A stretch of DNA of 41,635 nt, taken from assembly GCF_031180885.1 (NCBI RefSeq), contig NZ_JAPSLK010000068.1, positions 1 to 41,635 on the forward strand. The letters are read 5' to 3'. The notes beneath the pieces were generated by a model, which ran no database searches, was not told the DNA's origin, and saw only the letters and a program-made list of their open reading frames with translations. This document shows, piece by piece, positions 32,558-39,600 of the stretch. A program made the translations under genes and the position numbers. Numbering within the stretch: position 1 is the stretch's first letter; each line of letters starts with the position of its first letter. This DNA comes from Saccharothrix sp. GTDB taxonomy: Bacteria; Actinomycetota; Actinomycetes; Mycobacteriales; Pseudonocardiaceae.

Positions 32558-34048
32558 GTGCGCCGGACACTCATCCTGCTGCTCGTTGCCATAACAGGTC
32601 TGGTCCTGGCGCCACCGGCTCAGGCGGCGCCGGGCTTCGCCGTGCGGTACGAGACGATCCCCGGCCAGGGCGGCACGCCGCTCAAGGCGTTCGTGGTGGA
32701 GCCGACGGGCCGGGGCAGCGGGCCGTTCCCGCTGCTCGTGTTCCCGTCCAGCTGGGGTGTCAACAACATCGAGTACGTGGGTGCGGCGGCCAGGTTGGCC
32801 TACGAGTCCGGCTACACCGTGATCAGCTACACCAGTCGAGGCTTCTGGGACTCCGCCGGCGAGATCGACGTGGCGGGCCCGGACACGATCGCGGACGTCA
32901 GCCGGGTGATCGACTGGGGCATCGCGAACGCGGGCGGTGACGCGGCGAAGGTCGGCGTCGGCGGCATCTCCTACGGTGCCGGGCAGTCGCTGCTGGCCGC
33001 CGCCGTCGACCCGCGCATCAAGGCCGTCGCCGCGCTGAGCACGTGGACCGACCTGGCCCGCTCGCTGTACCCGAACGAGACGGTCAGCAAGCAGGCCGTC
33101 GAACTGCTGCTCGCGGCGGGCAACCTCACCGGGCGGCCGGGGCCGGTGCTGCGGGAGGCGGAGGCGGCCTACCGGGAGAACCGGTTCGAGGACGTCCTGC
33201 CGATCTCGCCGCCGCGCTCCCCCGCGTCCAAGGTGTCCTCGATCAAGGCCGCCGTGCTGATCGGCAACGCCTGGAACGACGGGCTCTTCCCGCCGGGGCA
33301 GATCACCGACTTCTTCGGCCGTCTCACGGGGCCGAAGCGGCTCATGCTCTCGCCCGGCGACCACGCCACCGCCGAGCTGTTCGGCGCGGCCGGGCTGCCC
33401 AACGAGATCTGGGCGTCGGTCGGCCGCTGGTTCGACCACCACCTGGCGGGCGTCGACAACGGCATCAACCGCGAGGGCGCGGTGCAGGTCAAGCCGAACA
33501 ACGGCGGCGGGTGGCGGTCCTACCCGTCCTGGGCGGCGGCGACCACGAAGTCCTCGACCATCCCGCTGTCCGCCGACTGGAACACCACCGGCTGGCCCAC
33601 CATCGCCGAGAGCGGCACGGTCATGGTCAGCGGCGCGTTGCAGGGCTTCCTGAACATCCCGACCGGTGTCTCCATCCCGCTGGTCGACCGGCTCGCGTCC
33701 GGGGTCTGGCACGGACCGGTCCACTGGAGCGGCACGACGGTCAGCGGCACGCCCCGCGCCCACCTCACCGTCACCACCAGCGCCGACACGACCTCCCTGT
33801 TCGCCTACCTGTACGAGGTCAACGCCCTCGGCCTGGGCGCGCTGGTCACGCACAAGCCGGTCACGCTGCGCGGCGCGGGCACCCGGACGCTGGACCTCGA
33901 CCTGGAGCCGGTGGTCTGGGAGGTGGCGCCGGGCAACCGGTTGGTGCTGGTCGTGGACTCGGTCGACGCCCGGTACGGCGGCGAGAGCAGCCTCGGCGGG
34001 TCGGTCCGCTTCGGGGCGGACTCGTGGCTGAAGGTGCCCCAAGCCTGA
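32558..34048 (+). CDS. Secreted CocE/NonD-family alpha/beta hydrolase
   Basis: The 496-aa protein starts at GTG 32558 behind a perfect AAGGAGG site. A Sec signal peptide (RRTLILLLVAITGLVLAP, cut after PAQA) leads to an alpha/beta hydrolase domain with the nucleophile GISYGAGQS, the acid region GNAWNDGLFPPGQ and the histidine in SPGDHAT. A C-terminal beta-jelly-roll (about 340-496) is typical of X-Pro dipeptidyl peptidase/cocaine-esterase relatives. It should act outside the cell on peptides or esters, but the substrate is not known. A homologue lies in the same mycobacterial neighbourhood. Confidence 0.9.
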   Translation: MRRTLILLLVAITGLVLAPPAQAAPGFAVRYETIPGQGGTPLKAFVVEPTGRGSGPFPLLVFPSSWGVNNIEYVGAAARLAYESGYTVISYTSRGFWDSAGEIDVAGPDTIADVSRVIDWGIANAGGDAAKVGVGGISYGAGQSLLAAAVDPRIKAVAALSTWTDLARSLYPNETVSKQAVELLLAAGNLTGRPGPVLREAEAAYRENRFEDVLPISPPRSPASKVSSIKAAVLIGNAWNDGLFPPGQITDFFGRLTGPKRLMLSPGDHATAELFGAAGLPNEIWASVGRWFDHHLAGVDNGINREGAVQVKPNNGGGWRSYPSWAAATTKSSTIPLSADWNTTGWPTIAESGTVMVSGALQGFLNIPTGVSIPLVDRLASGVWHGPVHWSGTTVSGTPRAHLTVTTSADTTSLFAYLYEVNALGLGALVTHKPVTLRGAGTRTLDLDLEPVVWEVAPGNRLVLVVDSVDARYGGESSLGGSVRFGADSWLKVPQA

Positions 34049-34084
34049 CAGCAGGTGGCAGGAATTGCTGTCAGCATGGCCTGC

Positions 34085-34450
34085 ATGGAAGCGAAGTTCA
34101 CCATCACCCGCTGGGACGAGACCACCGTCGACGACACCGAGCCGAAGATCGGCCGGGTCGCCGTGGACAAGCGGTACAGCGGACCGATGGAGGGCACGAG
34201 CACGGCCGAGTTGACCACGTGCCAACCCGGTGAGACGCAGGCCGGGTACGTGGGGACGGAGAGGTTCACCGGCGTGCTGGACGGGCGGACGGGGTCGTTC
34301 GTCTTCCAGCACGGCGGGATCGTCGGGTCGGCCGGTGCCGACCGCTTCGGGCACGTGGTGCCCGGGTCCGGCACCGGCGAACTGGCGGGCATCGGCGGCA
34401 CCGTGCGGATGTCGCACGAGCTGATCGAACTGGACTACCGCCTTGACTGA
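34085..34450 (+). CDS. DUF3224 family protein
   Basis: The 121-aa protein has the DUF3224 pattern: an N-terminal strand FTITRWDE, then VGTERFTGVLDGRTGSFVFQ, VVPGSGTGELAGIGGTV and a terminal LDY. This is a small antiparallel barrel resembling allene-oxide-cyclase-like proteins. There is no known enzymatic function. Starts at 34076 (ATG) and 34085 (ATG) are both possible; the latter begins where family similarity starts. Its stop overlaps the next gene by eight bases. Confidence 0.8.
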   Translation: MEAKFTITRWDETTVDDTEPKIGRVAVDKRYSGPMEGTSTAELTTCQPGETQAGYVGTERFTGVLDGRTGSFVFQHGGIVGSAGADRFGHVVPGSGTGELAGIGGTVRMSHELIELDYRLD

Positions 34451-35483
34451 CCGCGGCCAGGTCCTCGCCCACCGGGTCGCGGCCCACCAGTTCGACCGCG
34501 GTGTGGCGGACCCGGCCGCGCTGCGGGTGTTCGACCTGGGCGTGCAGGACTCGGAGCGGTCGGCGCTGCCCGCGCTCGCGGCCCGGCTGCCCGAGGTGCC
34601 GGATTTGGCGGAGTTCACCCTGACGTGGTCGGTGCGGGGCGCGCCGCACTGGCACCGGCCGAAGGCGCTGCCCGCGCTGGCCGCCGCGCTGTGGCCGTTG
34701 AGCGACGCCGACGCGCTGGCCCGGATGAACCGGCCCAAGGTGGACGCGCCGCTGGACGTGTTCCGGGCGGTGGTCGAGGCGTTGAAGTCCGTGGTGGACG
34801 AGCCGATGACCAAGGGCGAGGCGTCGACCCGCCTGACGCCGTTGGTGCCGCCGGAGGTGACCGGGTGGTGCCGGGGCTGCCAGGCGACCCACGTGCACGA
34901 CCCGATCTTCCGCATCGCCGTGCTGCCCGCCGGGCTCCGGTTCGACCCGGCCGCGAAGACGGTGACGTTCTTGCCGATCAAAGGCCGTCGGATTCCCCAG
35001 CGCACCAAGGGCTTCGAGGGCTTGGTGCACGACTGCCTGGCCCTGCACGGCCCCGCCGGCCCGTCCGAGGTCGCGGCCTACTTCGGCGCGCCGGTCAAGG
35101 ACGTCAAGGCGGTGTGGCCGGACGACCTGGTCGAGGTGGGGCGCGGGGCGTTCCTGCCGGCGGACCGGGTGGCGGCCTTCGAGAACCCGCCCGAGCCGGA
35201 CGTGGCCCGCCTCCTGCCGCCGCTCGACCCTTACCTGAGCGCCCGCGACCGGGACCTGTTGGTGCCGGACAAGGCGCACCAGAAGGAGGTGTGGCGCATC
35301 CTGGGGCGGCCGGGGGCGATCATGGTGGACGGCGAGATCCTGGGCACCTGGCGCGCGAAGACGTCGGGCAAGCGCTTGGACGTCACCCTGTCACCGTTCG
35401 CACCTCTGGACGTCGAACGTTTCGAGGAGGAAGCCCAGCGCCTGGCTGTCGCCAGGGGCTTGGAGAGCGCGAGGCTCAAGTAG
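34443..35483 (+). CDS. Winged-helix DNA-binding (HTH_42/AlkZ-like) protein
   Basis: The 346-aa protein matches the HTH_42 superfamily by layout. An N-terminal segment with LGVQDSERSALPALAARL corresponds to the family's LQAQD region. The middle contains LTWSVRGAPHWHRP, and three winged-helix modules end in ILGTWRAKTSGKRLDVTLSPF. The group includes AlkZ-type DNA glycosylases that repair bulky adducts, but the first Gln of their QxQ catalytic pair is replaced here, so glycosylase activity is doubtful. The TTG start at 34443 overlaps the DUF3224 stop and is the least secure start in the window. Confidence 0.75.
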   Translation: MTDRGQVLAHRVAAHQFDRGVADPAALRVFDLGVQDSERSALPALAARLPEVPDLAEFTLTWSVRGAPHWHRPKALPALAAALWPLSDADALARMNRPKVDAPLDVFRAVVEALKSVVDEPMTKGEASTRLTPLVPPEVTGWCRGCQATHVHDPIFRIAVLPAGLRFDPAAKTVTFLPIKGRRIPQRTKGFEGLVHDCLALHGPAGPSEVAAYFGAPVKDVKAVWPDDLVEVGRGAFLPADRVAAFENPPEPDVARLLPPLDPYLSARDRDLLVPDKAHQKEVWRILGRPGAIMVDGEILGTWRAKTSGKRLDVTLSPFAPLDVERFEEEAQRLAVARGLESARLK

Positions 35484-35607
35484 CGCAAGCGTCCAAGGCT
35501 GCCGTGACGTCGTCGGTCACCACCAGCGAGTCCAGGGCGAAGCGGGACACGAAACCGCGGGAGTGCAGGCTGAGGGACCGTCCGCAACGATTAAACGGTG
35601 ACGGCGG

Positions 35608-36378
35608 TCAATGCGCCTCGCCCCACGCCTTGTGCGCCTCCTGGACCACGCGGACGGCGTCGTCGATGTCGTCGGTGACGTGCAGCAGCGCGAGGTCCTT
35701 CTCGCCGATCTTCCCGCCGCCCAGCACCGAGCGCTCCACCCAGTCGTACAGGCCCTGCCAGTAGTCGCTGCCGAACAGCACCACCGGGAACTTGGTGACC
35801 TTCTTGGTCTGCACCAGGGTCAGCGCCTCGAACAGCTCGTCCAGCGTGCCGAACCCGCCGGGCAGGCAGATGAACGCCTGGGAGTACTTGATGAACATGG
35901 TCTTGCGGACGAAGAAGTAGCGGAAGTTCACGCCCAGGTCGACCCACGGGTTCAGGCCCTGCTCGAACGGCAGCTCGATGCCCAGCCCGATGGAGAACCC
36001 GCCCGCCTCCGAGCAGCCCCGGTTGACCGCCTCCATCGAGCCCGGACCACCGCCGGTGATCACGGCGAACCCGGCTTCGGCGAGCGCGCCGCCGAGCTTG
36101 CGGCCGATCTCGTACTCCGGGTGGTCGCGGCCGGTGCGGGCGGAGCCGAACACGGTGACCGCGCTGGGCACCTCGGCCAGCGCGCCGAAGCCCTCCACGA
36201 ACTCGGCCTGGATGCGCAGCACCCGCCACGGGTCGGTGTGGACCCAGTCGCTGGGGCCGCGCGAGTCCAGCAGCCGCTGGTCGGTGGTGGTCAGCTCCTC
36301 ACGGCGCCCGCGGCGCAGGACGACCGGTCCGCGCTGCTTCTCCTTGGGGTGCTCGTCGACGCCGTTGTGCTCACTCAT
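35608..36378 (-). CDS. LOG-family protein (TIGR00730), putative nucleoside-5'-monophosphate phosphoribohydrolase
   Basis: The 256-aa Rossmann-like protein has the lysine-decarboxylase-like signature: TVFGSARTG, VITGGGPGSMEAVNRG and the catalytic LPGGFGTLDELFE motif. Related proteins release free cytokinin-type bases from nucleotides or hydrolyse AMP-like molecules. The N-terminal 60 residues are an extra charged arm (KEKQRGPVVLRRGRREELTT). ATG 36378 is chosen over a start 25 codons upstream, which would overlap dapE. It lies 22 bp after dapE on the same strand, as in mycobacteria. Confidence 0.9.
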   Translation of the reverse strand: MSEHNGVDEHPKEKQRGPVVLRRGRREELTTTDQRLLDSRGPSDWVHTDPWRVLRIQAEFVEGFGALAEVPSAVTVFGSARTGRDHPEYEIGRKLGGALAEAGFAVITGGGPGSMEAVNRGCSEAGGFSIGLGIELPFEQGLNPWVDLGVNFRYFFVRKTMFIKYSQAFICLPGGFGTLDELFEALTLVQTKKVTKFPVVLFGSDYWQGLYDWVERSVLGGGKIGEKDLALLHVTDDIDDAVRVVQEAHKAWGEAH

Positions 36379-36400
36379 TGGCGCGAGTCTAGTGCGGGTC

Positions 36401-37468
36401 TCACCCCCGGCTGAGGAACCGCCACAACACTTCGCGGCACCGTCGGACGTCATTCACCGGCACGTGTTCCTGCTGGGTGTGCGCCAGCAGCGGGTCGCCG
36501 GGACCGAAGTTCACCGCCGGGATGCCCAGGGCCGCGAACCGCGCCACGTCCGTCCAGCCGAGCTTGGCCACCGGGGTCCCGCCGGCCGCCTGCACCAGCT
36601 CCTGCGCGGCCTCGGTGTGCAGGCCCGGCAACGCGCCCGCGGACATGTCGGTGACCGTGACCTCGAAGCCCTCGAACACCTCGCGCAGGTGCTGCTCGGC
36701 CTGCTCGGGGCTGCGGTCGGGCGCGAACCGGTGGTTGACGGTGAGCACGGCGGCGTCCGGCACGACGTTGCCCGCGACCCCGCCCTCGATCTTCACCGCC
36801 TGGAGGCCTTCGCGGTACAGGCAGCCGTCGATGTCGACCTGGCGCGGCTGGTAGCTCTCCAGCCGGCGCAGGGCCTCGCCGATCGCGTGGATCGCGTTGA
36901 CGCCCATCCAGCCGCGCGCGGTGTGCGCCCGGACGCCCTTGGTGCGGACCTCGATGCGCATGGTGCCCTGGCAGCCGGCCTCGATGACCGCGTTCGACGG
37001 CTCGCACACGATGGCGAGGTCGGCCTTGAGCCACTCCGGCAGGTCGCGCTCGACGAAGTTCAGGCCGTTGCGGACCGCCTCGACCTCTTCGCAGTCGTAG
37101 AACACGAAGGTCAGGTCGTGGACCGGGTCGGTGACGGTGGCGGCCAGGTTCAGCATGACCGCGTCGCCGCCCTTCATGTCGCAGGTGCCCAGGCCGTAGA
37201 GCAGGTCGCCGTCCAGGCGGGAGGGCAGGTTGTCGTTCACCGGGACGGTGTCCAGGTGGCCGGCGAGCACGACCCGCTTCGCGCGGCCCAGGTCGGTGCG
37301 GGCCAGCACGCAGTTGCCCAGGCGGACGACCTCGAGCGCGGTCTGCGCGCGCAACGACCGCTCGACCAGGTCGGCCAGCTCGGCCTCGTTCCCGGACACG
37401 CTCGGCACGTCCACGAGGGCGGCGGTCAGCTCGACGGGATCGGCAGCGAGGTTCAAGGTGTCGGCCAC
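36401..37468 (-). CDS. dapE: Succinyl-diaminopimelate desuccinylase
   Basis: The 355-aa M20-type di-zinc hydrolase removes succinate from N-succinyl-LL-diaminopimelate in lysine and peptidoglycan-precursor synthesis. Metal ligands are seen in LAGHLDTVP, the bridging Asp in GTCDMKGGDA, the acidic pair in DCEEVEA and the C-terminal His in LLAHTQQEH. The dimerisation lid lies in between (TMRIEVRTKGVRAHTARGW). GTG 37468 is set by a TAACGT -10 box eight bases upstream and by homology; the frame stays open for 390 bp more through repeats that are not coding. Divergent partner dapD lies beyond a 1-kb repeat element. Confidence 0.94.
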   Translation of the reverse strand: MADTLNLAADPVELTAALVDVPSVSGNEAELADLVERSLRAQTALEVVRLGNCVLARTDLGRAKRVVLAGHLDTVPVNDNLPSRLDGDLLYGLGTCDMKGGDAVMLNLAATVTDPVHDLTFVFYDCEEVEAVRNGLNFVERDLPEWLKADLAIVCEPSNAVIEAGCQGTMRIEVRTKGVRAHTARGWMGVNAIHAIGEALRRLESYQPRQVDIDGCLYREGLQAVKIEGGVAGNVVPDAAVLTVNHRFAPDRSPEQAEQHLREVFEGFEVTVTDMSAGALPGLHTEAAQELVQAAGGTPVAKLGWTDVARFAALGIPAVNFGPGDPLLAHTQQEHVPVNDVRRCREVLWRFLSRG

Positions 37469-37476
37469 GCCTCCGC

Positions 37477-37482
37477 ACGTTA
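37477..37482 (-). promoter_or_regulatory. Leaderless -10 box of dapE
   Basis: On the dapE strand TAACGT lies eight bases before GTG 37468, fitting TANNNT plus leaderless start. Confidence 0.4.
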
Positions 37483-37515
37483 CCGCGTGCCGGTTGCCCT
37501 CTTCGGGTGGCGTCG

Positions 37516-37603
37516 CCGGGGTCCGGGGTCCGGGGTTCGAGATCCGGGGTCCGGGGTCCGGGGTCCGAGGTCCGGGGTCCCGGGTCCGGGGTCCGGGGTC
37601 CGG
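37516..37603. repeat. GGGGTCC heptamer array (G-quadruplex prone)
   Basis: About twelve mostly perfect 7-bp units GGGGTCC run along the plus strand. A few variants (GGTTCGAGATCC, CCGAGGTCC, CCCGGGTCC) interrupt them. Many blocks of four G with 3-nt spacers favour G-quadruplexes on this strand. It lies about 50-135 bp upstream of dapE. Confidence 0.85.
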
Positions 37604-37742
37604 AATTCGGGTTCGGCGGTTCAGGCCGCCCGGTGGCGGGTTCCGCACACGGCCTTCGCCGCGCAGCGGCTGCTTTTGCTTTTCGCCGCGCTCCGCGCGG
37701 CGGGCTGCTCCCAGCCACAGGCGGGGCTTCGGTTCCCCCACC

Positions 37743-37865
37743 GTATGGCCTGCCCGAAGGGCTACCACAGATTTCCCGGGTGCAGCCGAAAAGTTTTGCG
37801 AGGAACGAGCAAAAAATTTCAGCGGCACCCGGGAAATCTGTGGTTGGCTTTGCCAGGCCATGCGG
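37743..37865 (+). repeat. 123-bp palindromic element, copy A
   Basis: The unit contains a 79-bp hairpin (37765-37843) with perfect 17-bp outer arms CCACAGATTTCCCGGGT and ACCCGGGAAATCTGTGG. An imperfectly paired A/T-rich inner stem reaches an apical loop near GAGGAAC. Small tri-loop hairpins GCCC-GAA-GGGC and TGGC-TTT-GCCA flank it. It is repeated in inverted orientation as copy B with four differences. Confidence 0.9.
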
Positions 37866-37913
37866 TGGGGAACCGACGCCCTTCCTCCCCCATCGGTGGT
37901 CCTCCAGGCCCGC

Positions 37914-38071
37914 TTTTGATCTTGAGAGCGCGCCGGCGCGTTCAGCTTGTGAGCGCGTCAGCGCCGTTCAAGAGCGCGAAGCGCGTTCCTCCTCCAGCCG
38001 CGCGGAGCGCGTTGCGTTCACACGCGCACAGCGTGGACTTGAGCGCGAAAGCGCAGGTCTAAAGATCAAAA
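37914..38071. repeat. GCGC mini-palindrome core between the two elements
   Basis: The arms TTTTGATCTTGAGA (37914-37927) and TCTAAAGATCAAAA (38058-38071) are inverted repeats with one mismatch. Between them lie successive short palindromes such as CGCGCCGGCGCG, GCGC-GAA-GCGC, CGCGC-GGA-GCGCG and CACGC-GCACA-GCGTG. They are separated by TTCA/TTGAG-type linkers. Confidence 0.8.
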
Positions 38072-38143
38072 GAGCCTCGCCGGCGGGCAGGCCGCCAAGG
38101 ATGACACAACTGCAACTGCGGGGGCTTCTTGCTTGTGCCATCC

Positions 38144-38266
38144 CCGCATGGCCTGGCAAAGCCAACCACAGATTTCCCGGGTACCGCTGAAAACTTTTGC
38201 TCGTACCTCGCAAAACTTTTCGGCTGCACCCGGGAAATCTGTGGTAGCCCTTCGGGCAGGCCATAC
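38144..38266 (-). repeat. 123-bp palindromic element, copy B (inverted)
   Basis: This is the reverse complement of copy A with four substitutions, including the 79-bp hairpin at 38166-38244. Beyond it the symmetry continues: GGGCTTCTTGCTTGTG on the inner side and CACAAGCAAGAAGCCC on the outer side pair as an additional arm. Confidence 0.9.
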
Positions 38267-38506
38267 GGGGATGACACAAGCAAGAAGCCCAAGTTGAGTT
38301 GCGTCCTCCCCGGCGGACTGCCCGCTCGCCGGCTCCGCCGCCCGACTGGGCGCGTAGGGCGGCTGGGGGCGTGGGGTGGTTGAGGGCCGTGGAGGTGGCT
38401 GGGGCCGTGGGGTGGCTGGGGCCGTGGAGTGGTGGGGGGCGTGGGGAGGCTGGGCGGCTGGGTGTCCGGAGGTTGGGCGCGAGGGGGTGGCTGAGGGTCG
38501 GTCCGT

Positions 38507-38512
38507 TACCGT
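38507..38512 (+). promoter_or_regulatory. Leaderless -10 box of dapD
   Basis: TACCGT lies eight bases upstream of GTG 38521 with no ribosome-binding site, fitting a leaderless message. Confidence 0.4.
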
Positions 38513-38520
38513 TGACCCCC

Positions 38521-39495
38521 GTGAGCACCGAGAACCCGACCGGCGCGTTCGGCGTCGGACTCGCCACCGTCACCTCCACCGGGGCCGTGCTGGACACCTG
38601 GTTCCCGTCGCCGTCGCTGGGCGCGCCCGAGTCCACCGGCACGACCCGCCTGTCGGCCGCCGAGGTCGCCGAAGCGCTCGGTGAGGCCGCCGCGAAGCAG
38701 CTCGGCTTCGACGCCGAGCGCGACGTCGAGGTCGTGGGCGTGCGGGTGGGCATCGGCTCGCTGTCCGACGCGCCCGCCGACACCCACGACGTCTACCTGC
38801 GCCTGCACCTGCTGTCGGCGCGCCTGGTGCAGCCGCACGGCGCGAACCTGGACGGCGTGTTCGGCCTGCTCAACAACGTCGTGTGGACCAACCACGGCCC
38901 GTGCGCGGTGGACGGGTTCGAGGAGACCCGGCTGCGGCTGCGCACCCGCGGCCCGGTCACCGTCTACGGCGTCGACAAGTTCCCGCGCATGGTCGACTAC
39001 GTGGTGCCGACCGGCGTGCGGATCGCCGACGCCGACCGCGTCCGCCTCGGCGCGCACCTCGCGGCGGGCACCACCGTCATGCACGAGGGCTTCGTGAACT
39101 TCAACGCGGGCACGCTGGGCGCGTCGATGGTCGAGGGCCGGATCTCCGCGGGTGTGGTCGTGGGCGACGGCTCGGACATCGGCGGCGGCGCGTCGGTCAT
39201 GGGCACGCTGTCCGGTGGTGGCAAGGAGGTCATCGCCATCGGCGAGCGGTGCCTGATCGGCGCGAACGGCGGCGTCGGCATCTCGCTGGGCGACGACTGC
39301 GTGGTCGAGGCCGGGCTGTACGTCACGGCGGGCACCAAGATCACCGGGCCGGACGGGACGGTGGTCAAGGGCGCGGCGCTGTCCGGCACGTCCAACCTGC
39401 TGTTCATCCGCGACTCGACGACCGGTGTGGTCAAGGTCCTGCCGCGCAAGGGCACGGGCGTGGAGCTGAACGCGGCCCTGCACTCGAACGACTGA
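38521..39495 (+). CDS. dapD: Tetrahydrodipicolinate N-succinyltransferase
   Basis: The 324-aa actinobacterial-type DapD succinylates tetrahydrodipicolinate using succinyl-CoA. The N-terminal half (TGAFGVGLATVTSTGAVLDT to GPVTVYGVDKFPRMVDYVVP) is the group-specific domain. The C-terminal half is a left-handed beta-helix with hexapeptide turns (RIADADRVRLGAHLAAGT, HEGFVNFNAGTLG, MVEGRISAGVVVGDGSDIGG), including the conserved EGRISAG motif. Length is normal. It is convergent with the gamma-carbonic-anhydrase-like gene and followed by a hairpin. Confidence 0.95.
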   Translation: MSTENPTGAFGVGLATVTSTGAVLDTWFPSPSLGAPESTGTTRLSAAEVAEALGEAAAKQLGFDAERDVEVVGVRVGIGSLSDAPADTHDVYLRLHLLSARLVQPHGANLDGVFGLLNNVVWTNHGPCAVDGFEETRLRLRTRGPVTVYGVDKFPRMVDYVVPTGVRIADADRVRLGAHLAAGTTVMHEGFVNFNAGTLGASMVEGRISAGVVVGDGSDIGGGASVMGTLSGGGKEVIAIGERCLIGANGGVGISLGDDCVVEAGLYVTAGTKITGPDGTVVKGAALSGTSNLLFIRDSTTGVVKVLPRKGTGVELNAALHSND

Positions 39496-39503
39496 CCCAC
39501 CAC

Positions 39504-39532
39504 GGGGCCGCAACCTGGTTCGCTGCGGCCCC
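39504..39532. terminator. Terminator-like hairpin after dapD
   Basis: GGGGCCGCA (39504-39512) and TGCGGCCCC (39524-39532) form a 9-bp stem with an 11-nt loop, nine bases past the dapD stop. No T-tract follows. Confidence 0.6.
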
Positions 39533-39535
39533 ACC

Positions 39536-39600
39536 GGTCAGCCCTGTTCGCACGCCGGCCGGTCAGGCCTGTTCGCATGCCGGCCGGTCAGGCTTGTTCG
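39536..39600. repeat. Tandem triplication of the gamma-CA stop-codon region
   Basis: On the minus strand about 2.7 copies of a 25-bp unit (CGAACAGGCCTGACCGGCCG followed by GCATG/GCGTG) begin inside the last codons of the gene. Each copy repeats the TGA stop. Confidence 0.85.

Larger units (their letters stand above)
37469..38520. other. Non-coding dapE-dapD intergenic region with composite palindromic element (1052 bp)
   Basis: No gene is supported. From left to right it holds the GGGGTCC array, two small GC hairpins (37640-37712), inverted element A (37743-37865), a core of GCGC-rich mini-palindromes inside a 14-bp inverted repeat (37914-38071), inverted element B (38144-38266), and a G-rich stretch (about 38360-38490) before the dapD promoter. 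Open frames here have repetitive, arginine/proline-rich products. Confidence 0.8.

Noticed and set aside
37469..37861. N-terminal extension of DapE through the heptamer array
   Set aside because: The frame is open, but the product is a PDPGPRT-type repeat plus part of the palindromic element. DapE homology and the -10 box place the start at 37468.
37743..38266. Insertion sequence
   Set aside because: There is no transposase frame, no clear terminal repeat with target duplication, and the symmetry is internal. A non-autonomous palindromic element remains possible.
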